From Chryseobacterium pennae (GTDB lineage Bacteria > Bacteroidota > Bacteroidia > Flavobacteriales > Weeksellaceae): a stretch of DNA of 64,000 nt. Where the stretch lies: NCBI RefSeq assembly GCF_003385515.1, contig NZ_QNVT01000004.1, positions 1 to 64,000 of the forward strand. Direction: 5' to 3'. Below the pieces are notes generated by a model. That model saw nothing but the letters and a program-made list of their open reading frames with translations, made no database searches and was not told the DNA's origin. Position numbers and translations under genes: made by a program. Positions 1-7,461 of this stretch are shown piece by piece; the first letter of the stretch is position 1; each line of letters begins with the position of its first letter.

Positions 1-1
1 G

Positions 2-75
2 CTCCTCCTGCTGGGCTCGAACCAGCGACCCTCTGATTAACAGTCAGATGCTCTAACCAACTGAGCTAAGGAGGA
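2..75 (-). tRNA. tRNA-Asn (GTT), copy 1
   Basis: Read on the minus strand the 74 nt fold as a standard cloverleaf: 7-bp acceptor TCCTCCT/AGGAGGA, D-arm GCTC/GAGC, anticodon loop CTGTTAA with anticodon GTT, T-arm GCTGG-TTCGAGC-CCAGC, and discriminator G. CCA is not encoded. The gene and its promoter core are identical to the copy at 1052-1125. Confidence 0.97.
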
Positions 76-97
76 ATGTCCTTTGTTTTAAGTGGTG

Positions 98-128
98 CAA
101 ATATAATATGAATATCCGTACTAAGCAA
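98..128 (-). promoter_or_regulatory. Promoter of tRNA-Asn copy 1
   Basis: On the minus strand there is a -7 element TATATTTG (98-105) preceded at 20 nt by TTG (126-128), matching the Bacteroidota consensus TTTG-N17-23-TAnnTTTG. The -7 box lies inside the 105-bp duplicated block; the -33 region does not. Confidence 0.7.
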
Positions 129-129
129 G

Positions 130-1017
130 TTTTTATTCCTTAATATTTAACGAAAATTGCTATCGTTTTATTTTTCAATAAATTAAAATTACATAAAATA
201 ATTAGAATTAAAATTGTGCGTGAGAAAAACGGTCTCCAAGGGGACTTTTTTCATAAATAAATCTTTTATATCAGTAGACGCAGGTAATGGATTGGATCAT
301 GAATAGTAAGTAATCAATATCTTTTGATATGTTTTTAGGAAAAACTGCTCGAGTGATTTCTTTTCCCAGCTGATCTTATCAATCTTCTCCATATGTGGAG
401 AAGCCATTAATATGATTATTACGGTTCAAAGAATGAATTTGTGTGGCTTTAACCAATAGAATATTTTCAATCATAAACTTACTCTTGGTGAAACCATTTA
501 ATTCTGTAAAAGAATAGTGTTTCTTTTATCTCTGAAATTAGCTAATAATTAGCTTATTTCGTCAGGTTTTATAACATTGAAGAGGGTATGTCTTCAAATC
601 ATTTTTTAAGCTCCCTGATGGGCTTATAAAAGTCCTGCATATCAAATCCGGTAAAAAGAATTTTGGTACTGTTTCAGTTCTGACTGAGAAAATAATAAAG
701 CTACAGCGCAAGGAATGGTATCAAAAAGTATTATTGATGTTACTTTAAATTCTACATAAAGCTTTAGTAGATATCCTGAAGGAGGTAAAGGTCAAATGAA
801 TGAAATTGATTCTTTCCAGGCAGATAGATAAGACTATCGTTTCATCAATATGTTATCGTGATTATTAGCATTCCTAAAATAAAGCGGTTGAATATTTGTT
901 CTTTGATTGGGTGAGCATAAATTTTTGTATATCCCCAAGTTTTGTATCTGATCCAAATAATTTAGCCTTGAATCTTATAAAATTTCTCAGTGTTCTAATT
1001 TTGGAATAAGTAGAAAT
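130..1017. other. Gene-poor gap between duplicated tRNA-Asn genes
   Basis: No convincing intact gene is present in about 0.9 kb. A 20-bp near-perfect palindrome with arms CTTCTCCA/TGGAGAAG lies at 384-403. A protein-like open stretch of about 55 codons occurs near 580-747 and is interrupted by stops and frame changes on either side, so the gap is probably decayed coding DNA rather than a working gene. Confidence 0.5.
580..747 (+). pseudogene. Possible decayed ORF remnant, function unknown
   Basis: One plus-strand frame stays open for about 55 codons and gives protein-like text including FKLPDGLIKVLHIKSG and VLTEKIIKLQRKEW. It has no start codon in context and ends in TAA. Further short protein-like pieces follow in other frames up to about 950. 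I do not recognise the family. It could be chance; the only support is amino-acid composition and the absence of an intact gene here. Confidence 0.2.
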
Positions 1018-1050
1018 AAAAAAAGACCTACATTTCTGTAAGTCTTTTTT
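1018..1050 (-). terminator. Terminator of tRNA-Asn copy 2
   Basis: A hairpin with arms AAAAAAGAC-TACA and TGTA-GTCTTTTTT sits immediately 3' of the tRNA on the minus strand. T-runs on both sides mean it could stop transcription in either direction. Confidence 0.75.
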
Positions 1051-1051
1051 G

Positions 1052-1125
1052 CTCCTCCTGCTGGGCTCGAACCAGCGACCCTCTGATTAACAGTCAGATG
1101 CTCTAACCAACTGAGCTAAGGAGGA
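1052..1125 (-). tRNA. tRNA-Asn (GTT), copy 2
   Basis: Same 74-nt cloverleaf as copy 1, with anticodon GTT at 1089-1091 on the complement. The block 1051-1155 is identical to 1-105, covering the tRNA and its -7 box, so this is a recent or gene-converted duplication. CCA is not encoded. Confidence 0.97.
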
Positions 1126-1147
1126 ATGTCCTTTGTTTTAAGTGGTG

Positions 1148-1179
1148 CAAATATAGGACGAATATTTATACCCTGCAAA
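1148..1179 (-). promoter_or_regulatory. Promoter of tRNA-Asn copy 2
   Basis: Minus-strand TTTG (1176-1179), a 20-nt spacer, then TATATTTG (1148-1155). The -33 side differs in sequence from copy 1 but keeps the same spacing. Confidence 0.75.
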
Positions 1180-1205
1180 TATTTTTAAGAAAAATTTTCA
1201 AAAAA

Positions 1206-2687
1206 TTATAAAGTTCCCGTAATGGCTTTAATAATATCGCTTCCAAAGATCAGTGCCATCAATCCTAAAAGGAAGATAACTCCCACCATCTGAGCATTTT
1301 CCAATACTTTTTGAGGAACCGGTTTTCCTACGATCATTTCATATAGCGTAAATAAAACATGTCCGCCATCAAGTCCCGGAATAGGAATAAGATTCAGGAA
1401 TGCCAACCATACAGAGAACATTGCTGTAAAACCCCAGAATGCAGACCAGTCTATGGAAACTCCACCTTTTGCATCTTTACTTACTGGCATATTCTTAACA
1501 ATAGCAAGTGGCCCACCTACTTTTTTATATCCCTGAACTTTTTTGTTAAAAATTAATTTAAACTGCTTGATCTGATACGTTAAACTTTCAATGGTAAGGG
1601 TAAACCCTCTTTTTATAGAACCAAAGAAGTTGTATTCGTTATGAACCATAAATTTCTCAGCTTCCTTGAAAGAAAGAATTCCAATAGTTCCTTCTTTAGA
1701 TACCGGGATTTTAAGGTCTTCAGTCTGATTGTTTCTTACTACCTGGAAATCTACTACTTTTCCTGCATTAGGAACTACCAAAGGCTTTACTTCATCATAA
1801 TAGGAAACAGGAGTTCCATTGATGGCAACAATTTTATCACCTAGTTTTAAACCTGCGTCAATTGTAGATTGAGTAACAATGGTATCAATAATAGGATTCA
1901 TTCTTGGGGTTAAGAATGATCTTGGTTCCGGATCATGAAATGCCATTACTTTTCCATCATCATTCGTTGGGAAAGTAACGTCTTTTCCATTTCTGGAAAC
2001 GGTTATTTCATCACTTAATAAAACATCTAATGCCAGTTTTTTGAAGTCTTTCTGGACCTTTCCGTCTACTTTCAATATTTTATCTCCATCCTGGAATCCC
2101 ATTTTCTTAGCCGCAGCAGTATAATGAAGAGGAGTTGTGATTTTATCAGCGTCAAAAATCGTTTCCCCATTTTTTCCAACTAAGGCTGAGAATATTAACC
2201 AGGCTAAGAAGAAGTTTACGGTAACTCCACCCAACATGATGATAAGTCTCTGCCAAGCCGGTTTAGATCTGAATTCCCATGATTCTGCCGGTTTTTTCAT
2301 CTGAGCAGTATCCATACTTTCATCTACCATTCCGGCAATTTTTACATATCCACCGAAAGGAAGCCATCCGATACCGTATTTGGTTTGCTCCGGATATTTT
2401 CTCCAATCATCATCAGAAAGTTTTGATATATCGATAGGAACTTCTTCCTTTTTTCCGTTTACCTCAGTTACTTCCGTATCAGGCAGATTCTGTGAGAAAA
2501 ATTTATACTTCCATTTTCCGTTGATTTTCTTCATCGAGAATATGGAGAAGTAAGGATCAAAGAACAGGAAGAATTTTTCTGCTCTGGTCTTGAACCATAT
2601 TGCCGGTAAGAAGTGCCCAAGCTCATGAAGAACTACAAGTATAGAGATACTCAGAATGAACTGGAAGAGTTTGATTGCTATTTCCAT
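1206..2687 (-). CDS. rseP: RseP-like site-2 zinc protease
   Basis: An M50-family intramembrane metalloprotease of 493 aa. It should cleave anti-sigma factors or remnant signal peptides within the inner membrane. The zinc motif HELGH is at residues 21-25 in the first membrane helix, and the second catalytic motif NLIPIPGLDGG is at 432-442 close to the C-terminus. Between them are a membrane segment (LGGVTVNFFLAWLIF) and one or two PDZ-like regions (for example TIDAGLKLGDKIVAINGTPV). The protein is somewhat longer than proteobacterial RseP because of an insert near residues 40-100, as is common in Bacteroidota. It stands alone, with its own promoter upstream and two tRNA-Asn genes downstream. 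Confidence 0.93.
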   Translation of the reverse strand: MEIAIKLFQFILSISILVVLHELGHFLPAIWFKTRAEKFFLFFDPYFSIFSMKKINGKWKYKFFSQNLPDTEVTEVNGKKEEVPIDISKLSDDDWRKYPEQTKYGIGWLPFGGYVKIAGMVDESMDTAQMKKPAESWEFRSKPAWQRLIIMLGGVTVNFFLAWLIFSALVGKNGETIFDADKITTPLHYTAAAKKMGFQDGDKILKVDGKVQKDFKKLALDVLLSDEITVSRNGKDVTFPTNDDGKVMAFHDPEPRSFLTPRMNPIIDTIVTQSTIDAGLKLGDKIVAINGTPVSYYDEVKPLVVPNAGKVVDFQVVRNNQTEDLKIPVSKEGTIGILSFKEAEKFMVHNEYNFFGSIKRGFTLTIESLTYQIKQFKLIFNKKVQGYKKVGGPLAIVKNMPVSKDAKGGVSIDWSAFWGFTAMFSVWLAFLNLIPIPGLDGGHVLFTLYEMIVGKPVPQKVLENAQMVGVIFLLGLMALIFGSDIIKAITGTL

Positions 2688-2711
2688 TAATAAATTTTAG
2701 ATTTTAATTTG

Positions 2712-2742
2712 CAAAGGTAACAATTATCAAAACTATGCCAAA
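2712..2742 (-). promoter_or_regulatory. rseP promoter
   Basis: Minus-strand TTTG (2739-2742), 19-nt spacer, TACCTTTG (2712-2719), about 25 nt before the rseP start codon. It matches the Bacteroidota housekeeping promoter. Confidence 0.7.
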
Positions 2743-2743
2743 T

Positions 2744-2771
2744 AAAAAAGCCCCTCGAAACGAGAAGCTTT
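2744..2771 (-). terminator. Terminator after the beta-barrel-like gene
   Basis: On the minus strand, AGC..CTCG-TTT-CGAG..GCT is followed by six Ts. It separates the 2794-3234 gene from the rseP promoter. Confidence 0.65.
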
Positions 2772-2793
2772 GTCATATTTCAGGACTATTTGA

Positions 2794-3234
2794 TTATAAA
2801 TTGAAAGAAACACCCAGACTTCCGTTATTACCTACCTCTGCAAATACCCCAATTCTTTCTGTAAAGAAGTAGCGTGCTCCGATATGAGCTCCTATTCCAA
2901 AGTCTTTTCCAACAACTCCTACGTCAACACCAGGATAAATATCCAACTTTGGCGGAAGGCTTAAAGCTTCCTGAAGGTGGAAATTCAATCTGCCAAAAAC
3001 AAACACCCGGTTATCCTTATCGTTGTTCTTATAATTACTGAAATAGCCATTAAGACCTGCTCCAACGGATATGAGCTTGTTCAGTCCGTAGTCGTAAGTT
3101 CCTGTTACCCCGGTTCCATATCCCCAGGCGCTCAGACCCAGTTGGATTTTTTGATCTCCTTTTCCTGTCCATGCCTGAGCATTAGCTGTGATTCCGAAAA
3201 AGAACATCATCACCATAAAAACCAATTTCTTCAT
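2794..3234 (-). CDS. Small secreted beta-barrel-like protein (DUF6646-like)
   Basis: A 146-aa protein with a signal peptide (hydrophobic MKKLVFMVMMFFFGITANAQ, cleavage near AQA). The mature part is alternating polar and aromatic strands with Gly turns, for example KIQLGLSAWGYG, LISVGAGLNGYF and IGAHIGARYFF. It ends in a hydrophobic strand, GVSFNL, so it is probably a small 8-strand outer-membrane barrel. The resemblance to DUF6646 proteins of Chryseobacterium is from memory. It is monocistronic, with a terminator downstream. No enzymatic motif is visible; a structural or porin-like role is only a guess. Confidence 0.7.
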   Translation of the reverse strand: MKKLVFMVMMFFFGITANAQAWTGKGDQKIQLGLSAWGYGTGVTGTYDYGLNKLISVGAGLNGYFSNYKNNDKDNRVFVFGRLNFHLQEALSLPPKLDIYPGVDVGVVGKDFGIGAHIGARYFFTERIGVFAEVGNNGSLGVSFNL

Positions 3235-3419
3235 AAGCTTTATAATTTTTAATGATATTAATAAAAATTACCTGCATCAAAAATGAAACCGAAAGATGTT
3301 GAATAGTACAAAAACAGAAGACTTTAATAAATATTAAGAATTATAGGCCGCCTTTCTTTATTCAACATAAAAGGCGTATTTTTATCCTTTAGATATTGAA
3401 TTAATTTAAAATAAAAAAG

Positions 3420-4172
3420 ATGAAGATTGTAGGGCTCAATTTGGATATCATCTGGAAAAATAAAGCTGAAAACTTTAAAACAATAGAGAACGAACTTGAA
3501 AACCTGGAGGCAGATCTGTTTTTACTTCCTGAAATGTTTTCAACAGGCTTTTGTATGGATGCATCAGAAGTTTCTGACAGAAATGAAGAATCTCTGAAGT
3601 TTTTAAAAAAGATCTCGAAGGAGAAAAATGCAGCATTCTGTGGAAGTGCTCCGGTAGAGGAACAGGGTAGTTTTTACAACAGAATGTATTTTGTACAACC
3701 GGATGGAGAAGTTGCTTTTTATGATAAAAGACATTTGTTTTCTTTCTCAGGAGAGGATAAAGTATATACTCCGGGGAAAAATAGGGTCATCGTAGAATAT
3801 CAGGGAATACGGTTTTTGCTCCAGGTATGCTATGATCTTCGTTTCCCTGTGTTTGCAAGAAATAATGATGATTATGATGCTGTTTTATATGTTGCGAATT
3901 GGCCTGAAAAAAGAGTAGGAGCCTGGGAGCATTTACTAAAAGCAAGGGCTATCGAAAATCTTTCTTTTGTATTTGGATTAAACAGAATAGGAACGGATGG
4001 AAACAATCTGTTTTATCAGGAGAGCTCACATTGTTTCTTTGGTGATGGAAAAGAAATTTCAGATAAAAAAGGAAATATTGTCTCAGCAGAACTGGATATG
4101 AATGAATTGAAGGATTTCAGAACACACTTCCAGTTTTTAAATGACCGCGATCATTTTTCAATGGATTTATAA
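3420..4172 (+). CDS. Nitrilase-family amidohydrolase (omega-amidase-like)
   Basis: A 250-aa carbon-nitrogen hydrolase with the Glu-Lys-Cys triad in place: E38 in LLPEMFSTGF, K103 in YDKRHLF and C137 in VCYDLRFP. Length and motifs fit the YafV/Nit2 subgroup, which deaminates alpha-ketoglutaramate or similar omega-amides left by transamination. There is no signal peptide, so it is cytoplasmic. It is monocistronic and ends against a perfect bidirectional terminator shared with the convergent thioredoxin gene. The exact substrate cannot be read from the sequence. Confidence 0.85.
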   Translation: MKIVGLNLDIIWKNKAENFKTIENELENLEADLFLLPEMFSTGFCMDASEVSDRNEESLKFLKKISKEKNAAFCGSAPVEEQGSFYNRMYFVQPDGEVAFYDKRHLFSFSGEDKVYTPGKNRVIVEYQGIRFLLQVCYDLRFPVFARNNDDYDAVLYVANWPEKRVGAWEHLLKARAIENLSFVFGLNRIGTDGNNLFYQESSHCFFGDGKEISDKKGNIVSAELDMNELKDFRTHFQFLNDRDHFSMDL

Positions 4173-4210
4173 AAATAAGGCTGAGTTTTAGTGAACTCAG
4201 CCTTATTTTT
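4171..4210. terminator. Bidirectional terminator between nitrilase and thioredoxin genes
   Basis: A perfect stem AAAAATAAGGCTGAGTT / AACTCAGCCTTATTTTT surrounds a short loop between two convergent stop codons. The T-runs on both strands serve both genes. Confidence 0.9.
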
Positions 4211-4214
4211 AGTC

Positions 4215-4514
4215 TTAACTATATTGTTGCAGAAGATTGGTCAATGTATTGACATCATGCACTCCGCTTTCTTTCCAGAGAAGCTCTCCGTTTTTGAAAA
4301 CAGCTAAAGTAGGCACACCTCTTACCCCATATTGTGCTGCCAGAGCAGGGTATTGGTCTACATCTACTTTGATGATTCTGGCTCCTTCGCCTATATTTTC
4401 TTTTACCGTATTTAAAACCGAAGACTGAACTTTGCATGGTTGGCACCAGGTGGCAAAAAAGTCAATAAGTACCGGTCTTTCGGAATTGATGATTTCCTGA
4501 AATTTTTGTGACAT
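4215..4514 (-). CDS. trxA: Thioredoxin, WCQPC active site
   Basis: A single-domain 99-aa thioredoxin fold with the redox motif W23-C24-Q25-P26-C27, the cis-Pro loop GVPT, and the FKNGE turn. The usual thioredoxin motif is WCGPC; the Gly-to-Gln change is expected to alter the redox potential or partner choice. It lies 17 nt after a rhodanese lipoprotein gene, itself just downstream of an MBL-rhodanese gene. That suggests it reduces persulfides made by these enzymes rather than being the general housekeeping thioredoxin. It has no signal peptide. Confidence 0.9.
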   Translation of the reverse strand: MSQKFQEIINSERPVLIDFFATWCQPCKVQSSVLNTVKENIGEGARIIKVDVDQYPALAAQYGVRGVPTLAVFKNGELLWKESGVHDVNTLTNLLQQYS

Positions 4515-4531
4515 AGTTTAAGTTTTATGAA

Positions 4532-4903
4532 TTACTTTTTATCAGCTTCGTTCTGGATGCCTTTCACATTTTTCCAGCTCGTTCCATCATAGGCTTCCAC
4601 TCCGTTTTTCTTTAAAATTTCCATAGCCTGATCTGCCTGTACTCCTTTATTGCAGAAGACAACCACTTTTTTACCCTTCAGGGTTTCAATATTGTTCTGA
4701 ATTTCTGCCAAAGGAATATTGATAGCATTCTTTGCTGTTCCTGCAGCGTATTGCTCAGGAATTCTTACGTCTACCAATGTTACATCCGGACTGGTCACAA
4801 CATCCTTAATGTTAGCCTTGGGAGCTTCCGCAGAATGAGTTGTTTTACAGCTGCTTAATGCTAAAAATGAAACCAAGGCAATTCCAAAAAAATTAACTTT
4901 CAT
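4532..4903 (-). CDS. Rhodanese-domain lipoprotein
   Basis: A 123-aa rhodanese-like protein. I chose the ATG at 4903 because it begins a clean lipoprotein signal (MKVNFFGIALVSFLALSSC) and avoids overlap with the preceding gene; the open frame extends upstream to 4933. The catalytic loop is FCNKGVQA with the sulfur-carrying Cys, and the fold markers VDVRIPEQYAAGTAKNAINIPL are present. It is predicted to be anchored on the periplasmic side of a membrane. It sits in the order MBL-rhodanese, rhodanese, thioredoxin, so sulfane-sulfur handling is the likely role. Confidence 0.88.
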   Translation of the reverse strand: MKVNFFGIALVSFLALSSCKTTHSAEAPKANIKDVVTSPDVTLVDVRIPEQYAAGTAKNAINIPLAEIQNNIETLKGKKVVVFCNKGVQADQAMEILKKNGVEAYDGTSWKNVKGIQNEADKK

Positions 4904-4907
4904 GAGG

Positions 4908-6317
4908 TTATGATGTTTTGGATTGGCATACAAAGTCTGTTGTAGGAAGTTTTTCTGTTTTTTTAATACCGTTAAAACCTCCTTCTATTTCAGTGAAGTT
5001 CCTGATTCCGTGCGAATTAAGTATGCTTGCTGCAATCATGCTTCTATATCCTCCTGCACAATGAAGGAAGAAATGTTCCGAGCTGTCAAGATTTCGGGCC
5101 CAGTCGCTGATGGAATCCAAAGGTCTGTTATAAGCATTATCAATATGCTCAGCAGAATATTCCGTTAGTTTTCTGACATCAATTACTTTTGCATCAGTTG
5201 TAAACTGTTCTGCAAATTCAGAAGGGGAGATTCTTTTCACTTCGTCGATTTCTTGGCCCGCATTTTTCCAGGCTTCAAAACCTCCTTTCAGATATCCTAC
5301 AACATTATCAAATCCCACTCTGCTTAATCTGATGATCACTTCCTCTTCAGTTCCTTCCTCCGTTATCAATAATAGAGGATGTTTTACATCTACGATTAAT
5401 GTTCCTACCCAAGGGGCAAAATCACCTTTTAAACCTATGTTAATAGAATTGGGCACAAAACCTTTATGGAAATCTGCAGCTCCTCTTGTATCCAGAATCA
5501 AAGCTCCCGTTTCTTCAGCCAATGCTTCGAAATCTTCAGGAGACACAGGTTGCAGTCCTTTGTCCATTATTGTATCCAGACTTTCATAACCTCCTTTGTT
5601 CATCGCTACATTCATTCCAAAATATTTTGGTGGTGCAGTCAGTCCGTCAAGTACTTCTCTGATAAAAGAAGCTTTATCCGGTTGATTAAGAGCGTAATTT
5701 GTTCTCTTTTGATTCCCTAAAATATCTACCGTTTCCTTCTGCATATTTTTTCCACATGCGGAACCTGCTCCATGAGCCGGATAAACAGTTATGCTGTCAT
5801 CCAATGGCATAATTTTGTTCTGAAGACTGTCATACAGAATACCTGCAAGATCTTCCTGAGTAAGATTGGTTGCTTTCTGTGCAAGATCTGGTCTTCCCAC
5901 ATCTCCTAAAAACAGAGTATCCCCTGTGAAGATTGCTGTTTCCTTACCATCTTCATCAATTAAAAGATAAGTAGTACTCTCCATAGTATGGCCTGGAGTA
6001 TGAAGTACTTTTATTTTTATTTTTCCAATTTCAAAAACCTGGTTGTCTTCTGCGATAATGGCTTCAAATTCAGGAGCAGCAGTGGGGCCGTACACAATAG
6101 GAGCTCCGGTTTTTTTACTCAGATCCAGATGCCCTGAAACAAAGTCAGCATGGAAATGAGTTTCAAAAATATATTTTAAAGTGACATTATCTTTTTCCAG
6201 ACGATCCAGATAAGGTTTTACCTCTCTTAATGGATCAATAATGACAGCTTCGTTTTCTGATACAATATAATAGGCACCCTGAGCCAGACAGCCCGTATAT
6301 ATTTGTTCAATTTTCAT
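4908..6317 (-). CDS. MBL-fold hydrolase with two rhodanese domains (persulfide dioxygenase-like)
   Basis: A 469-aa fusion. Residues 1-200 are an ETHE1-type metallo-beta-lactamase domain with H54, H56 and D58 (THFHADFVSGH), H110 (HTPGH) and D133 (FTGDTLFLGDVGRPDL). About 265-355 is a first rhodanese domain whose active-site Cys is absent (LLLITEEGTEEE), so it is probably structural. About 365-460 is a second domain with an intact loop, FLHCAGGYRS. This architecture is used for oxidation of glutathione or low-molecular-weight persulfides and sulfur transfer. It is the first gene of a three-gene unit with a rhodanese lipoprotein (4 nt away) and a thioredoxin. Confidence 0.9.
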   Translation of the reverse strand: MKIEQIYTGCLAQGAYYIVSENEAVIIDPLREVKPYLDRLEKDNVTLKYIFETHFHADFVSGHLDLSKKTGAPIVYGPTAAPEFEAIIAEDNQVFEIGKIKIKVLHTPGHTMESTTYLLIDEDGKETAIFTGDTLFLGDVGRPDLAQKATNLTQEDLAGILYDSLQNKIMPLDDSITVYPAHGAGSACGKNMQKETVDILGNQKRTNYALNQPDKASFIREVLDGLTAPPKYFGMNVAMNKGGYESLDTIMDKGLQPVSPEDFEALAEETGALILDTRGAADFHKGFVPNSINIGLKGDFAPWVGTLIVDVKHPLLLITEEGTEEEVIIRLSRVGFDNVVGYLKGGFEAWKNAGQEIDEVKRISPSEFAEQFTTDAKVIDVRKLTEYSAEHIDNAYNRPLDSISDWARNLDSSEHFFLHCAGGYRSMIAASILNSHGIRNFTEIEGGFNGIKKTEKLPTTDFVCQSKTS

Positions 6318-6823
6318 TGGGGTATTTTTTTAATAGTTAAAGATACAAAGTATTAGATAAATTCTAAATCAAATGTTAAATTCCATTGATAGTTTCTTTC
6401 AATACTTGTTAAACAAATGTTTAAGTTTCTTTGTTTTTTCAGCAAAAAGAATGCCTTATATAAGGTTGAGTGATAAATGCTGTTTTTTATCATGTTCTTT
6501 CTGTGGTTAAAGGTTTGTATATGACTGTTTTATATTATAATACTACAGGATGTAATCACTCAGTTTTCAATATAATGTTTATACAATATTCAAATCCGGA
6601 GTATTCAATCAGCCCATATTGTAAAGCTACAAATAATATAAATTATTCTTGTTGATAGGTTTATTTGTCTAGTAATGAGAAGGTTTTTTCTAAACACACT
6701 GCGAGGTAAGATATTAATTTTCAAGAAAGAGTTATTTTAGATGAAAAGTTTAATCATCTTATAAATATTGAAATGGCAATTCTAACATTGTTTATATCAA
6801 ATTTTAAAACAAGATACATAAAG
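6318..6823. other. AT-rich intergenic DNA at the left edge of the accessory island
   Basis: About 0.5 kb of very AT-rich sequence with no gene I can support. A 61-codon frame at 6470-6655 has unusual composition and no promoter or family match. The region separates the sulfur operon from the toxin-like island. Confidence 0.5.
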
Positions 6824-6897
6824 TAAAAAACCAAAGCAATAATTTTATTGCTTTGGTCTAATTAATATTTTTAATTAAAAGTCTATAATAGACTTTT
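6824..6897 (-). terminator. Terminator(s) of the toxin-like operon
   Basis: On the minus strand, a stem ACCAAAGCAAT/ATTGCTTTGGT (6830-6857) is followed by six Ts. A second inverted repeat, AAAAGTCTA/TAGACTTTT (6877-6897), lies nearer the stop codon. Together they close the 8646 to 6954 transcription unit. Confidence 0.75.
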
Positions 6898-6953
6898 AGG
6901 GCTTATCAGTGTTTTTTTTATTACAAATATCTGATTACATGTTACTTCTTACT

Positions 6954-7433
6954 TTATTTTTCTTTAAAGTCTTTAGGATTTGCGGGATCTTTAGGTTCCT
7001 TTGTTTCTGTTTCGTCATCCCATCCACCTGGTTTATCATTTTTAGGTTTAGGTGGAGGAGTAACGTCTGTATAAGAAGCTGGAGTATCATCCTTAACCTT
7101 ATCAGAAGTTTCTCTCGCTTTACCCATAACCCCTGCTGCTGGACCGGTTACTGTTGCTGGGTTACCCATTGATGTCTCTACACTGTCATTAGATCCTTTA
7201 ATATCAGAAGTCACTGATTTGATAAAATTGAATATAATATTGGACTGTGGTGATGTTTCTCTCACAATTTTTGGGTCTTGTTGTACTTTTTCTTGAGGCT
7301 TAAACGGATCATGAGGAGGAGTACTGATTGATTCGTTTTCTTCTTTTGGTATGAATCCAGAAAGTTCCTGCTCTGATTTGCTACCTCCCGCAGCCGTACT
7401 GCGGCCAAAATTAAATATATCTTGAAATGCCAT
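6954..7433 (-). CDS. Small hydrophilic partner protein of the toxin-like gene
   Basis: A 159-aa protein of unknown function. The frame is open further upstream, but the ATG at 7433 follows the toxin-like stop by 28 nt and has the same AAAAATATGGCA start context as that gene, so I take it as the start. It begins MAFQDIFNFGRST and is otherwise rich in Pro, Lys, Glu, Asp and Ser (PPPKPKNDKPGGWDDE, PKDPANPKDFKEK), so it looks disordered. There is no signal peptide or membrane segment. Being co-transcribed with a probable pore-former, it could be a chaperone, a carrier or a second component; none of these is shown by the sequence. Confidence 0.75.
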   Translation of the reverse strand: MAFQDIFNFGRSTAAGGSKSEQELSGFIPKEENESISTPPHDPFKPQEKVQQDPKIVRETSPQSNIIFNFIKSVTSDIKGSNDSVETSMGNPATVTGPAAGVMGKARETSDKVKDDTPASYTDVTPPPKPKNDKPGGWDDETETKEPKDPANPKDFKEK

Positions 7434-7461
7434 ATTTTTGTTTATTAATAAGTTACTGAAT

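Noticed and set aside
384..403. The 20-bp palindrome as a terminator or operator of a local gene
   Set aside because: No T-run follows and no intact gene lies next to it, so I noted it only as a structure in the tRNA gap.
6470..6655. A 61-codon plus-strand frame left of the toxin-like island
   Set aside because: Odd composition, no recognisable motif, no promoter match, and surrounded by AT-rich DNA; no reason to call it a gene.
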